This document shows, piece after piece, positions 43,295 through 53,580 of a stretch of 56,809 nt of DNA (its first letter is position 1; each line of letters opens with the position of its first letter). A model generated the notes under the pieces. That model saw nothing but the letters and a program-made list of their open reading frames with translations. It was not told the DNA's origin and did no database searches. The translations under genes and the position numbers were made by a program. This DNA is from Candidatus Poribacteria bacterium (lineage in GTDB: Bacteria; Poribacteria; WGA-4E; B28-G17). The stretch covers positions 1 through 56,809 of the forward strand of contig JAGGXZ010000139.1 in the NCBI GenBank assembly GCA_021162805.1. The letters run 5' to 3'.

Positions 43295-45193
43295 TTGAAA
43301 TTCAGGCCGGTTTTGCCGTTGATCCTGGTCATCCCTGTTCTCATCTTGATCGGATGCGGTGGGGATGTCGGAAGGGGATACTGGCAGATAATCCGTCGGG
43401 CGGATTGGGAGACGCATTTCGAGTCGGTCTTCTTCGTGGACGATAAAACCGGATGGGCTGTTGGACCGGCGTTAGCGGGCAATTCCGAAAGCGTTATCGC
43501 CCATACCACTGATGGCGGCAGAACATGGGTTCAGCAGAGAAGTGGAACCTTAAATCCGCTCCACAGGCTCTTCTTCGTGGACGGGGAAACCGGATGGGCG
43601 GTCGGTGATTTCGGAACGATACTGCATACCTCCGACGGCGGCGAGACATGGTCAAAACAACAGGCTCACACCCAGAATAACCTCTATGACATCTTCTTCG
43701 TCTCACATGATATCGGATGGGCGGTAGGGGATTGGGGAACGCTTCTTAAGACGGAAGACGGCGGTAAGAGCTGGAAGCGGATCGGAGAGGGGATCAAGAG
43801 GGAATCCCTGCGAGGGGTTTTCTTCTGGGACGAGAAGCTGGGATGGGCTGTCGGCTGGCAGGGGGTGATCCTTCATACCGCTGACGGCGGTAAGACATGG
43901 TCGAGGCAGAAAAGCGGCGTGGAGTACGAGCTAAGGCGAGTGTTGTTCGTCACCTCGAATGAGGGATGGGTCATAGGAAACTACAGGACGATCCTTCACA
44001 CCACCGATGGCGGAAAAACATGGTTGTATCCGACTAAGGGGACAAATGAGAAACACGTCAAGGTGTACGGCCACGTCCGCAAACCGGGTGAGGAGCTGCT
44101 CCATACCTTCATGCTTTATGACCTGAGCTTTACCGATCGAGAGCACGGGTGGATCGCCGGTGATATGGGGACGATCCTGCATACCGATGACGGCGGAAAA
44201 ACGTGGAAACATCAGGCAGGCGGGCCGATTCAAACCCCTGGAGGAAACGTGGTGCTCCAGGGAATCCGCTTCGTCAATCCGCTCGAAGGATGGGCGGTGG
44301 GGGAGTTCGGAACCATAATGCATACATCCGACGGCGGGAAGAGCTGGGAGTTTCAGTCGAGACAGGCCTATCTGCTCTCAGGGGTCTGCTTCATAAACGG
44401 GAAGATCGGCTGGGCCGTGGGCGATAGGGGTGAGGTGCTCTTCACGGATGACGGCGGAAGGACCTGGTATCCTCAGGATAGCTCCACGGGCGAATGCTTC
44501 GGGGATGTGTATTTCGTCGACGAGAAGAACGGCTGGGGCGTGGCGGAATGGGGAACCATCGTCCATACCACCGACGGCGGGAAAACGTGGAAGCTGCAGA
44601 AAAGCGGAACCAAGCAGGCACTTTTAGGCGTCTATTTCGTCGATAGGAGCTTCGGCTGGGTAGTCGGAAACGCCGGTGAGATCCTCCACACGGAGAACGG
44701 AGGTGAAACGTGGATGAAGCAGAAGAGCGGCGTCGATAGGGATCTGATGGATGTATACTTCATCGACAGGAACTACGGCTGGGTTGTAGGCGATGGCGGT
44801 GTGATACTGCACACCGAGGATGGCGGTAAGACCTGGATCAGACAGGGGAATTTCGATGTGTGGTTTCTGGGCGTGCACTTTGTAAACAGAAAAGAGGGGT
44901 GGGTCGTTGGTGTCGGCGGAACCATTATCCATACCTCCGATGGGGGTAGGAACTGGGTTAAACAATACTCCGGGGTGAAAAACTCACTCAGCGATGTCTT
45001 CTTCCTGAACAGCCGCGTCGGATGGGTCGTGGGCGGAGAAGGCACGATACTTGCTACAAGAAACGGAGGGAGAAATTGGAGCAAGAGGTTCAGCGGCACG
45101 AGGTATAACCTCAACTCGATATACTTCACCGATCCCAAACACGGCTGGATAACGGGGGATAACGGGATAATCTTGAAATTCATGCCGAGATAG
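43295..45193 (+). CDS. YCF48-repeat lipoprotein with about 14 propeller repeats
   Basis: A 632-residue exported protein. The N-terminus is a lipoprotein signal (LPLILVIPVLILIGCGG, lipobox LIGC near residue 20). The rest is made of about 14 repeats of 40-50 residues, each with a GWAVGxxGxILHT core followed by DGGKTW, for instance GWAVGDFGTILHTSDGGETW. Ycf48/HCF136, the photosystem II assembly factor, forms one seven-bladed propeller from seven repeats, so 14 suggests two propellers in tandem. No photosynthesis genes are near; such proteins in heterotrophs are of unknown role. The start is TTG, five bases after AGGAGG (43284-43289). Confidence 0.9.
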   Translation: MKFRPVLPLILVIPVLILIGCGGDVGRGYWQIIRRADWETHFESVFFVDDKTGWAVGPALAGNSESVIAHTTDGGRTWVQQRSGTLNPLHRLFFVDGETGWAVGDFGTILHTSDGGETWSKQQAHTQNNLYDIFFVSHDIGWAVGDWGTLLKTEDGGKSWKRIGEGIKRESLRGVFFWDEKLGWAVGWQGVILHTADGGKTWSRQKSGVEYELRRVLFVTSNEGWVIGNYRTILHTTDGGKTWLYPTKGTNEKHVKVYGHVRKPGEELLHTFMLYDLSFTDREHGWIAGDMGTILHTDDGGKTWKHQAGGPIQTPGGNVVLQGIRFVNPLEGWAVGEFGTIMHTSDGGKSWEFQSRQAYLLSGVCFINGKIGWAVGDRGEVLFTDDGGRTWYPQDSSTGECFGDVYFVDEKNGWGVAEWGTIVHTTDGGKTWKLQKSGTKQALLGVYFVDRSFGWVVGNAGEILHTENGGETWMKQKSGVDRDLMDVYFIDRNYGWVVGDGGVILHTEDGGKTWIRQGNFDVWFLGVHFVNRKEGWVVGVGGTIIHTSDGGRNWVKQYSGVKNSLSDVFFLNSRVGWVVGGEGTILATRNGGRNWSKRFSGTRYNLNSIYFTDPKHGWITGDNGIILKFMPR

Positions 45194-45206
45194 GGAGGGA
45201 TGAAGG

Positions 45207-46067
45207 ATGAACACCGCCAGGACGGCGTTTTTAATGATAGCGCTTACGCTTCTGTTGATGTTCATCGGAGGCATGCTGGGCGGCAGGGACGGGGCGATAA
45301 TCGCCCTGATCTTCGCCGGAGGGATGAACTTCTTCTCCTATTGGCTCAGCGATAAGATCGTGCTTGCCATGTACAGGGCCAGGGAGGTAGGGCCGAGTCA
45401 CAGGCTCTACAGGATAGTTGAGCGGCTGGCAGCCCGTTCCGGCATGCCGATGCCGCGCGTGTATGTCATTCCGACAGACTCCCCCAACGCATTTGCCACG
45501 GGGAGAAGCCCGAGACATGCCGCCGTGGCGGCGACAGAGGGCATACTTCACATGCTGGACGACGATGAGCTGGAGGCCGTTTTGGCACATGAGCTGTCGC
45601 ATATAAGACACAGGGATATCCTGATAGCGACCATAGCCGCCACGCTCGCCGGTGCGATCATGATGCTCGCCCATTGGGCGAGATGGGCGGCCATCTTCGG
45701 AGGTTTCGGCGGCAGGGATGACGATGAGGGAGGTGGCGCAAACATCCTGGTTCTGCTCTTCATGGTGATCGTCGCGCCGATAGCGGCGATGTTGATCCAG
45801 TTGGCGATATCCAGGTCCCGCGAATATGCCGCCGATGAGGGAAGCGCAAAGCTGTCGGGTAAGCCGCTTGCTCTGGCAAGCGCCCTTGTGAAGATCGAAC
45901 AAGGCGCCCGATACTATCCGCTTAAGGCAAATGAAGCGACGGCTCACATGTTCATCGTCAATCCGCTTAAAGGCGGGTTGTCAGGGCTGTTCAGAACCCA
46001 TCCACCGACCGAGGAGCGAGTACGTCGTCTCAGAAGAATCGCCGCGCAGATGGGAATCGTTCGATGA
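45207..46067 (+). CDS. htpX: HtpX-type membrane metalloprotease (M48)
   Basis: A 286-residue membrane protease for quality control of membrane proteins, overlapping in function with FtsH. It has two N-terminal helices (about residues 5-22, 28-46), the zinc site HELSH near residue 130 in [14 protein letters not shown], two further helices (about 145-160 and 182-205), and the third ligand in [15 protein letters not shown]. It lies 13 bases after the YCF48 gene, and its stop overlaps the start of the SMC gene by four bases, so these three are likely one transcript. Confidence 0.95.
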   Translation: MNTARTAFLMIALTLLLMFIGGMLGGRDGAIIALIFAGGMNFFSYWLSDKIVLAMYRAREVGPSHRLYRIVERLAARSGMPMPRVYVIPTDSPNAFATGRSPRHAAVAATEGILHMLDDDELEAVLAHELSHIRHRDILIATIAATLAGAIMMLAHWARWAAIFGGFGGRDDDEGGGANILVLLFMVIVAPIAAMLIQLAISRSREYAADEGSAKLSGKPLALASALVKIEQGARYYPLKANEATAHMFIVNPLKGGLSGLFRTHPPTEERVRRLRRIAAQMGIVR

Positions 46068-49003
46068 AGATCAAAAGGATCAGGCTAAAAAACGTCAAAA
46101 GCTACCTCGACCAGACGATCTCATTCCATGAGGGCGTCAACTTTATCTCCGGTCCCAACGGCTCCGGGAAGAGCACCATCGTCGAAAGCATAGGTTACGC
46201 CCTCTTCGGATGTAAACCCGAATATAGGTTCAGCGATTTCATACGGCACGGCCAACGACGCGGCGAGATAGAGATATGGATCGAGGCCAACGATGAAAGG
46301 GAATACCGCGTGATACGACGGTTCACCTCCCGAAGCGGTCAAGCCTGGCTGATACTCGACGAGGAGACGGGGATGGAGCTGGAGAGCGGCGAGACGGACG
46401 TCAAGGACTGGCTGAGGGAAAACCTGGGGCTGTCGTCCGGCGTCGAGCCTGAAAGCCTTTTCAAAACGGTCATAGGCGTCAGACAGGGAACCTTCGTCGC
46501 CCCCTTCCTCGCCACACCCAAAGAGCGGGAGAGATACTTCAACTCCATACTCAACCTGGAAAGCTACAGAGAGGCCTTCGAAAGGACGAGGGAGGCGGAA
46601 AGCCTCATCAGATCCGAAATCGAGCTGCTTTCAGAGAGGATCAAGATCCTCTCCGAAAGATGCCAGGGATATGAGGGGATGAAAGAGGAACTGGAGGAGG
46701 TCAGATCTGAGCTCAGATCGGTCGAGGAGAGCGAGGGGCGCTTAAGCTCCCTCTTAGCTGAAAGGAAAAAACTGTTGGAGATACAGCAGGAGCTGCAGGA
46801 GGAGATAAAGTCCCGAGAGGAGGAGATGGCGAGGCTGGAGAAGAGAATCGAGAGGACGAAGGCTGAGAGGAAGGGGATAGAGGATAAGATCACAGAGGCC
46901 AAGAAGGCCGCCGAGGTGCTGAAGCTCACCGAACCGGAGCATAAACGATATCTCCAGATAGAATCGGAGCTTGAGAGGATCGAGGAACAACGGAAGGAGA
47001 GGGATTCGCTCCAAAAGGAGGCACAGAGGCTACAAAATACCGTATCGACCCTCAGGGCGAAGTCAAACGAGCTTGCGAGGTTCTACTCGGAGGAGAGCCA
47101 ACGGCTTGAGGCGGAGATCGAGACGCTCTCTCAGGAGATCGAGGGAATCGAGTCGCAGATGGTAGAGGCCTCGCGGAAGTTGGAGGAGATCGATGAGCGG
47201 ATAAAGCGGTTCGACGAGATAGAGGCGAAGCTGAATGAGCTCCGGGAAACTGAGAGGGAACTCGACCGCATATCACAGAGCGTCTCTCAGATGAGGGAGA
47301 GGATCGAGGAGCTGAAAGGGGAGAGGGAAAGCCTGAGGGAAAGGGTGAGCCGCTTTGACGAACTGAAGAATGAGGTAGCTCGGGGCGAGAGGATCGAGGA
47401 GGAGCTGAACCTGAAACGGTCGGAGCTAGCGGCGCTTCAGGAGAGATTGAAGGCCGCCCGCAAAAACGCTCGGCTGGCGAAGGGCGGCAGATGTCCCCTG
47501 CTCTCCATCCCCTGCCCGGCCATCGAGGGCGGCGATCTCAAGGCCTTCTTCCAAAACCAGATCGAATCCATCAAGGCGGATATATCAAAATGTAAGGCGG
47601 AGATGGAGCCGCTGGAGGCGGAGGTTCAAAGGCTAAAGACCCTACGCCAGGAGCTGATGAAACTCGAAGGGGATAGGGATAGATTGGGGAAGGTTGAGGA
47701 TGAGCTGAAGGAGATCTCCGAAAGGCTGAATCGACGGATCTCCTCCATCCCGATATCCCACATCAACGGAGAGCTGGCCGATCTGAGGGATAAACTCGCC
47801 GCCGTAGGGATAAGAGCGGAGATCGAATACCCGCGGGCGCAGATCGAAAGGCCGGATGATCTGGCGGCACAAATGGACGGTATCATCCGATCGGTCGGCC
47901 GGGAGGTGGAAGACGCATTAAAGGAGATCAGGAAGGATCGGGAGAAGACGAGCAATCACCTTTCGGCGCTGAAGGCCGATAGGAACTCCAGGCTCAAAAG
48001 GCTGAGACAGGTCAGATCACAGCACGATAAACTGGAGAAGACACGGGCCGAGATCGAATCCCTAAATGAGGAGATACGAGCCAAGGAGCGGGATTATGAA
48101 CGTCTCTCGGAGAAGCTGAGAGAGTTTGAAGGTCTGGAAGAGGAGATCTCCAGGCTCAGGGATGAGCGCGAGCGGGTGCGCGAGGGACATGAACGGTATA
48201 TCCGTAACGAGCGGACGGCCCGTCAGATCGACGAGCTCAGAAGAGCATTGGCGAGCAAGGAGTTCGAGCTGGGCGAGCTCGAACAGGATCACGAGCTTCT
48301 CAACGTCAGGCTTGAAAGCCTCAGGTCGAAATTCGATCCTGATCTGCTCTCAAGGCTTCAAGACGAGGTGAACAAACTGAGCGGAGACCTGGCCGCCGTC
48401 AGGGAAAGGGTGAGGGGATTGAGGCGTGAGAGGGAGAGACTTGAGGGGCAGATCGAGGAGATGGAGGAGATAAAGAGACAGATCGAGGAGGCATCCCATC
48501 AAAGGGAGGGGAGCGAAAGGGCGCTCGAGCTGTTGAGCTTTCTCAGGAACAGGGTGCTTAACATGGCTGGCGACAGAATCGCCTCCAAATACAGGGAGAG
48601 CATCGCCCTGGAGGCTTCAAGACTTTACAGGGAGATCTCCGGTGAGCCGGTTACCCTCAGATGGGATGATAGCTTCGAGATAACCCTGGTCGACAGGACG
48701 GGGAGGGATGAGAGGGAGAGGAACTTCAAGCAGCTATCGGGCGGGGAACAGATGAGCGCCGCCCTGGCGATCAGATTGGCGCTTCTGAGCTTCCTCTCCG
48801 ACGCCCGACTGGGCATATTCGATGAGCCGACGGTCAATCTCGATGAGGATAGGAGGTTGAACCTCGCAAGGGCGATACCCTCCGCCGTGAGGAATTTCTC
48901 CCAGCTCTTCATCATCAGCCACGATGACTCCTTCGACTCGATCACCGAGAACGTCATCAGGCTTGAAAAGGATGAAAGAGCTGGAAGCAGATTGGCCGGG
49001 TAA
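46064..49003 (+). CDS. Rad50/SbcC-like SMC ATPase with a C-x6-C hook
   Basis: A 979-residue chromosome-repair-type ATPase. The N-terminal half-domain has [16 protein letters not shown] and Walker [10 protein letters not shown] (residues 30-38). Two long coiled coils (about 185-470 and 500-850) are rich in Glu, Arg and Lys. Between them at C477 and C484 lies [12 protein letters not shown], where Rad50 and SbcC normally have a CxxC zinc hook; here six residues separate the cysteines. The C-terminal half-domain has the signature [19 protein letters not shown] and Walker [14 protein letters not shown]. An Mre11/SbcD nuclease is not next to it. It overlaps htpX by four bases. The repair role is inferred. 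Confidence 0.9.
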   Translation: MKIKRIRLKNVKSYLDQTISFHEGVNFISGPNGSGKSTIVESIGYALFGCKPEYRFSDFIRHGQRRGEIEIWIEANDEREYRVIRRFTSRSGQAWLILDEETGMELESGETDVKDWLRENLGLSSGVEPESLFKTVIGVRQGTFVAPFLATPKERERYFNSILNLESYREAFERTREAESLIRSEIELLSERIKILSERCQGYEGMKEELEEVRSELRSVEESEGRLSSLLAERKKLLEIQQELQEEIKSREEEMARLEKRIERTKAERKGIEDKITEAKKAAEVLKLTEPEHKRYLQIESELERIEEQRKERDSLQKEAQRLQNTVSTLRAKSNELARFYSEESQRLEAEIETLSQEIEGIESQMVEASRKLEEIDERIKRFDEIEAKLNELRETERELDRISQSVSQMRERIEELKGERESLRERVSRFDELKNEVARGERIEEELNLKRSELAALQERLKAARKNARLAKGGRCPLLSIPCPAIEGGDLKAFFQNQIESIKADISKCKAEMEPLEAEVQRLKTLRQELMKLEGDRDRLGKVEDELKEISERLNRRISSIPISHINGELADLRDKLAAVGIRAEIEYPRAQIERPDDLAAQMDGIIRSVGREVEDALKEIRKDREKTSNHLSALKADRNSRLKRLRQVRSQHDKLEKTRAEIESLNEEIRAKERDYERLSEKLREFEGLEEEISRLRDERERVREGHERYIRNERTARQIDELRRALASKEFELGELEQDHELLNVRLESLRSKFDPDLLSRLQDEVNKLSGDLAAVRERVRGLRRERERLEGQIEEMEEIKRQIEEASHQREGSERALELLSFLRNRVLNMAGDRIASKYRESIALEASRLYREISGEPVTLRWDDSFEITLVDRTGRDERERNFKQLSGGEQMSAALAIRLALLSFLSDARLGIFDEPTVNLDEDRRLNLARAIPSAVRNFSQLFIISHDDSFDSITENVIRLEKDERAGSRLAG

Positions 49004-49038
49004 TCCCTTACAAAACGCAAAGGAAGGAGAAGATCGAG

Positions 49039-50022
49039 ATGAAAACCCATATCCTTATCCTAGTAGGTTTAATGCTCGCCCTTTCGAGCACGCTCTGGGC
49101 GCAATATCAGATCGGCGACGCCTGGCTCGTGGACCAGGGTGCCGGACAGATAATCAGGATAATGGCGAGCAATCAGATCGATCCACAGGCGATATCCGGC
49201 TTCAAACAGCCGGTGGTAGCAGCGGTCAACCCGAAGGACTGGAGCCTGTGGATCGCCGACTCGGCCGCACAGGTCATAATAAAGTTCGACGCCGACAAAA
49301 AGCAGGCCGCCATGATAGAGGGCGTCAAAACCCCGTCGAGCATATCGATCGATCTCAGGGATGGATCGATATGGGTTGGTATGGAAAGCAGCGTCGCCAA
49401 ATATTCGGCCGGCGGCAAAAGGCTCTTCAGGATGGGCGGGGTTATCGAGGCATATGTCGCCGTTAACCCCAAGGACGGCACATGTTGGGTCACCGATTCC
49501 GGGAAAAGCGGGAATCCGCCCGGCAGGGTGCTGAAACTCGCCCCGGATGGAAGCCAGCTTCTGGTCGTGGACAAGGGATTCACCGAGCCCAAGGGCGTGG
49601 CGGTGAACCCAGCCGACGGAAGCGCTTGGGTGGTCGACAGCCAGGGCAATCAGGTGGTCAGGCTGGACGCCAACGGCAGGATCGTGGCGAAGGTGCAGGG
49701 CCTTAACTTCCCCTCATCCGTCAGCGTCAATCCCAGAGATGGAACCGCCTGGATAGCCGATACGCAAAACGGCCGTCTCATCAAGGTCGATCCCAGCGGC
49801 AAGATAATCCAGGAGATCTCTCAACAGATGTGCGGCAGCGTAGGGATCATGTTCCCCACATTCGTAACGGTCGATCCCAACGACGGCGGGATCTGGGTGA
49901 TAGACCAGATCATCAGACAGGTGCTCAAGTTCGACGCCAACGGCACACCTAAGATACAGATACCGCGTCAGATACTCAAAAACCCATCCTTCGTCACAGT
50001 TTCCTATCTGGAGAAGAAATGA
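49039..50022 (+). CDS. Secreted NHL-repeat-type beta-propeller protein
   Basis: A 327-residue exported protein. The signal peptide (MKTHILILVGLMLALSSTLW, cut after AQ near residue 22) is followed by about six repeats of 40-50 residues with the core VAVNPADGSAWVVDSQGNQ, then VVRLDANGR, as in NHL or Vgb/SMP30-like six-bladed propellers. No catalytic residues are apparent, so it may bind a protein or glycan partner. It follows the SMC gene by 35 bases with GGAAGGAG before the ATG, and its stop overlaps the start of the large CARDB protein gene, suggesting the two exported proteins are made together. Confidence 0.85.
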   Translation: MKTHILILVGLMLALSSTLWAQYQIGDAWLVDQGAGQIIRIMASNQIDPQAISGFKQPVVAAVNPKDWSLWIADSAAQVIIKFDADKKQAAMIEGVKTPSSISIDLRDGSIWVGMESSVAKYSAGGKRLFRMGGVIEAYVAVNPKDGTCWVTDSGKSGNPPGRVLKLAPDGSQLLVVDKGFTEPKGVAVNPADGSAWVVDSQGNQVVRLDANGRIVAKVQGLNFPSSVSVNPRDGTAWIADTQNGRLIKVDPSGKIIQEISQQMCGSVGIMFPTFVTVDPNDGGIWVIDQIIRQVLKFDANGTPKIQIPRQILKNPSFVTVSYLEKK

Positions 50023-52490
50023 TGGATCGGGTCAAAGGAGAAGGGAAGCAAGAGACAGGAGACAGGAGGGTATGTTTTTTGTTGCCCTTATTAATTCTTG
50101 TCTCCTATCTCCTGTCTCCCCTCTCCTTCGCAATAACGGACATAGCTATCGGCCCGGAGGACATCTCACTTTCAAACCCATCGCCCAGAGAGGGCGAGAT
50201 CGTTCAGATCACGATCACAGTCCATAACGTCGGCGGCGAGCCGGTCTCTCAGGCTGAGGACATAGAGGTATGGCTCTATGAAGGCCCGCCGGAGGATGAG
50301 GATTCGCTCAGAATACAGACGCTCAACACCATAACCGGCCTGGGAGCGGGCAGGAGCAAGGTGATAAGGTCCAGATGGCGCGCCCGATACGGCGTCAAAA
50401 GGATCTACGCCAAGCTTGACCCCGAAAATCTCATACCCGAAACGGATGAGACGAACAACCAGGCCTTCCTGGAGATAGACGTCAAACCCTTCCACTTCCA
50501 ACCCGTCTCCAAGGGACAGATCGATGAGGCGATCAGAAAAGGGGTCAGATGGATCAAGTCACAACAGGGGGAGTTCTTCAGGAGATGTCCTCTGGACGGT
50601 TCTGAAAATCCCATTGTGATGCCGATCTGTAAATATGACAGGATAACGCTTCTGGGGCTGCCGGTCGAAAGGAGGCCGAGCAGGGCGTGGGACCCCGTCT
50701 CCGGAGGCGTTGGCGCTACGGCCTTGGCCGTCATGACCCTGTTGGCGGCCGGGTTGGATGAGAACGATCCGGCCGTCAAAAGCGGACTGGATTATCTGAT
50801 CAAATATGACTGGAGCAGGGTGAACGACGTCTACTCATATGCTATGCTCATACCAGCGCTGGTTGCCACCGGCGATAAAGGGAAATACCTGAGCATGGTC
50901 CAACACGCCGTCGACTTTTTGGCATCGAGACAGTTGCTCGCTGAGAAAGGATTTTCCGATAGGGATGATGGGGGATGGGGATACGGGGCGGTGGCTGACG
51001 GCGCTCATATGCAGTATGTGATATATGCCCTATATGCGGCCAAAGAATGGCCGGAGATAAAAATTCCAAAGCGCACGTGGCTCAGGGCGGTCAAATGGAT
51101 TAAAACCACCCAGCATAACAACGGTGGGTGGAACTACAACCTGATCCAGAGCCCATTCGCCGAAGGGCCATATGGAAGCATGACCGCCACGGGACTTATG
51201 GCGCTGAAAGCCTCGGGCGTGCCCTTCACAGACGAGCACGTCCAGAAGGGGATAAAATGGCTCGAAAGACATTACACCGTCACAAGCAATCCAGGATCGT
51301 TTTCATGGCATTATTACTATCTGCTCTCGCTGATGAGGGCCATGGATATACCGCCCAAACAGGAGACCTTAGCCGGACATAACTGGTATGAGGAGGCGGC
51401 GAGCTTCATAGTGCAAAGTCAAAAGCCTGACGGCAGATGGGTCGACGTCGAAGCCCCGGGAATGGCAGGCCAGGAGTACTTCCCCACCACCTGTTTCGCC
51501 GTGCTCTTTCTGCTGAGATACCTGCCACAACCCGTCAAACCCGATTTCAGCGTCTCGTCCGAGGGCATCGAGATCAACCCGAAGGTGGCCCAGGAGGGGA
51601 AGCCGGTTAACATCAAGATCACCGTCTGCAAAGGGGGAAAACAGTTCGAGGGAAGGATTCCGGTCGGTATCTACGACGGCGATCCGAGCGTGAACGGGAA
51701 GCTGATAGAGCTGGTTCAGCTCACCCTGCCAAGGGAGATGTCGCTCGTCTCGACCAGCATAAACTGGAAGGCAGAGAGGCCCGGATATCACCGCATATTC
51801 GTCAGGCTCGATCCCAAGAACGAGTTCGATGAGCTCTTCGAGTGGAACAACATCGATTATCAGGAGATGGAGGTCAAGGGCACGGGTAGAGCTCAAAAGG
51901 TGAGTTCACAGATAAAGAGGATTTCCAAAGGGGTTTACAAGCTCGGGAGCCTGATCCTCGATACCAATCGAAATAGGATAGAGATCCCCGGCAGGGTGAA
52001 TCAGATTGCCGGGGTGATAGAGTATCTGGCCTGCGGTCGATACGGGAAGCTTCATGAAAGCGTGCTTGTCCTGGACGCCGAACCGGTTCACCTTTACTTA
52101 GCCCTTCTGAGGTTGGGGCTTAAGCCCGGGGATGCCGTCAGAACGAGAGGCGACCCGCGGAGGCCAAAAGGAGATGAGGTCGAGATCACCGTGGAGTGGG
52201 AGGAGAACGGCGTAAAAAAATCGGCTCGCGCGGAGAAACTCGTCTATGACGTTACAACCGGCAAGCCCATGCAGGAGACAAATTGGGTCTTCACCGGATC
52301 GAGGGTGATGGGGGGGATTCTGAGGGCACAGGCGACGAAGAGCTTCATCGCCACCTACCGCGATCCGGACGCTCTGATAAACAACCCTCTGCCCGGCGGT
52401 GCCGACGACACGGTCTATAAGGTCAACTCCGCCCTTATCCCGCCCAAAGGAACACCGATCAAGATGATCATAAAACCGGCTCAAAAGTAG
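50019..52490 (+). CDS. Exported CARDB / alpha-alpha-toroid / CARDB / YdjY fusion protein
   Basis: An 823-residue exported protein with four parts. A signal peptide (about residues 20-38, FLLPLLILVSYLL) follows a basic start. A first CARDB domain (about 45-155) has VQITITVHNVGGEPVS. Residues about 165-510 form a prenyltransferase/squalene-cyclase-like alpha-alpha toroid: GVRWIKSQQGEFF, GGWGYG, WIKTTQHNNGGWNY and QSQKPDGRWVD are QW-like repeats. A second CARDB domain covers about 520-635 (VNIKITVCKGG). The C-terminus (about 650-823) matches the YdjY domain, including EYLACGRYGKLHESVLVLDA, LALLRLGLKPGDAV and SALIPPKGTPIKMII. The toroid lacks a visible DxDD motif, so terpene cyclisation is unlikely. 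An inverted repeat lies in the signal peptide coding region. Confidence 0.8.
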   Translation: MMDRVKGEGKQETGDRRVCFLLPLLILVSYLLSPLSFAITDIAIGPEDISLSNPSPREGEIVQITITVHNVGGEPVSQAEDIEVWLYEGPPEDEDSLRIQTLNTITGLGAGRSKVIRSRWRARYGVKRIYAKLDPENLIPETDETNNQAFLEIDVKPFHFQPVSKGQIDEAIRKGVRWIKSQQGEFFRRCPLDGSENPIVMPICKYDRITLLGLPVERRPSRAWDPVSGGVGATALAVMTLLAAGLDENDPAVKSGLDYLIKYDWSRVNDVYSYAMLIPALVATGDKGKYLSMVQHAVDFLASRQLLAEKGFSDRDDGGWGYGAVADGAHMQYVIYALYAAKEWPEIKIPKRTWLRAVKWIKTTQHNNGGWNYNLIQSPFAEGPYGSMTATGLMALKASGVPFTDEHVQKGIKWLERHYTVTSNPGSFSWHYYYLLSLMRAMDIPPKQETLAGHNWYEEAASFIVQSQKPDGRWVDVEAPGMAGQEYFPTTCFAVLFLLRYLPQPVKPDFSVSSEGIEINPKVAQEGKPVNIKITVCKGGKQFEGRIPVGIYDGDPSVNGKLIELVQLTLPREMSLVSTSINWKAERPGYHRIFVRLDPKNEFDELFEWNNIDYQEMEVKGTGRAQKVSSQIKRISKGVYKLGSLILDTNRNRIEIPGRVNQIAGVIEYLACGRYGKLHESVLVLDAEPVHLYLALLRLGLKPGDAVRTRGDPRRPKGDEVEITVEWEENGVKKSARAEKLVYDVTTGKPMQETNWVFTGSRVMGGILRAQATKSFIATYRDPDALINNPLPGGADDTVYKVNSALIPPKGTPIKMIIKPAQK
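50052..50118. repeat. Inverted repeat inside the signal-peptide coding region
   Basis: GAGACAGGAGACAGGAG (50052-50068) recurs as its reverse complement at 50102-50118 with one mismatch. Each arm is itself nearly a repeat of GACAGGA. The arms are separated by 33 bases, so the mRNA could form a strong hairpin within codons 12-34 of the toroid protein gene. Short GACAGGAGACAGGAG repeats are known as dispersed elements in several bacterial groups. Confidence 0.75.
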
Positions 52491-52593
52491 CATACGGATT
52501 TTCCTGTTAGATCGCCATAGGAAGTGATCCATGTGTCAGCGATAATTTTGAGCCTTTTACTCGCGGTCTCATTCACTAGAGGAGGTGATTCAG

Positions 52594-53501
52594 ATGAGGA
52601 TTAAATTCAAGATAGGACCTCTACTCATAGCTTTTTCCTTGTAATCTCTGTGACTTTCTTCGTCATATCCCTTTTAATCTACATAGGATATAACCCTCCT
52701 CCAGATGAAAAACAGGGAATGTCAGTTCAAGCTGAAGAACCCCTCCCGGCGACATCCAAAGAGGTTAAAGGATCTCTGAAAGTTCAGTCAAATCCGATTC
52801 CCCGTTCTGAAAGGGCTCAGGAGGGCGGGAGACAGGCGAGATCCAGTGAAAGAGCGAAGGTATCCGGCGATGAGGAATTGGCCAAGGCCATTGAAGAGGC
52901 CTTGAAAGAAAAGCTGGATGAACAGGGGACTATACCCTCTCCCAGGGATGAAGGGAAGGAATACGATTACTCTGAATATGATAAGTTGTTCTACGGGATT
53001 GAAATAACGATAGGCGGCAGGAAAATCATGTGGAATCTAGACATGATAGGTGTCCCGATAGATGTTTCAGATCAGGCGGACCTTAGAGAATTCCAGCCGA
53101 CACCGGAGGAGAAGAGGAGAATGGATGAATTGGAAAAGAAGGGGTATGAGATACTTCAAAAATATGAGGTCGATAATATAGAGGATTTTAGAAAGTTGCC
53201 GAACGTTGATGAGGAAGATAGGATGCGGCTGGAGGAGATAGTGGCTGAGCTGGAGGCTATAAACGAACAAGCTCTGCGTCCCTCACCATCTGCCAGAGCC
53301 ACTTACGGAACTACAGAGGTCAGCCATTATCTTAAGGATGGCACAGTGATAACCTGGTATAGGAGAAAAGACGGAGCTTTGATAAGGCAGGTGAGAAAAC
53401 CCGACGGAACGGTGTTGAAGTTCGTCGCCGGATGGATTGATTGGAGCCAATATCCGGAGTGGATGAGGGAGGAGATAATAAAAAATGCAAGACCGGAATG
53501 A
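52594..53501 (+). CDS. Membrane-anchored protein of unknown family, frameshifted near its start
   Basis: The ATG at 52594 with AGGAGGTG upstream opens MRIKFKIGPLLIAFSL and stops. In the next frame the sequence goes on as LVISVTFFVISLLIYIGYN and runs open to 53501. Adding one T to the T5 run at 52632-52636 gives a continuous 300-residue protein with an N-terminal membrane helix, a low-complexity linker rich in Ser, Glu, Arg and Lys (about residues 40-110), and a C-terminal domain with EYDYSEYDKLFYGIEITIGG and YPEWMREEIIKNARPE. Without the correction only a GTG at 52650 without a good ribosome binding site would serve. I do not recognise the domain. The next two genes have the same layout. Confidence 0.6.
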
Positions 53502-53580
53502 TATCCCCGCGTATTGGGTCTATGACCAGAAGGGTTCTACCGAGGTAGAGAGGAAGATCTCCCAGTTCATCCTACTTAAC

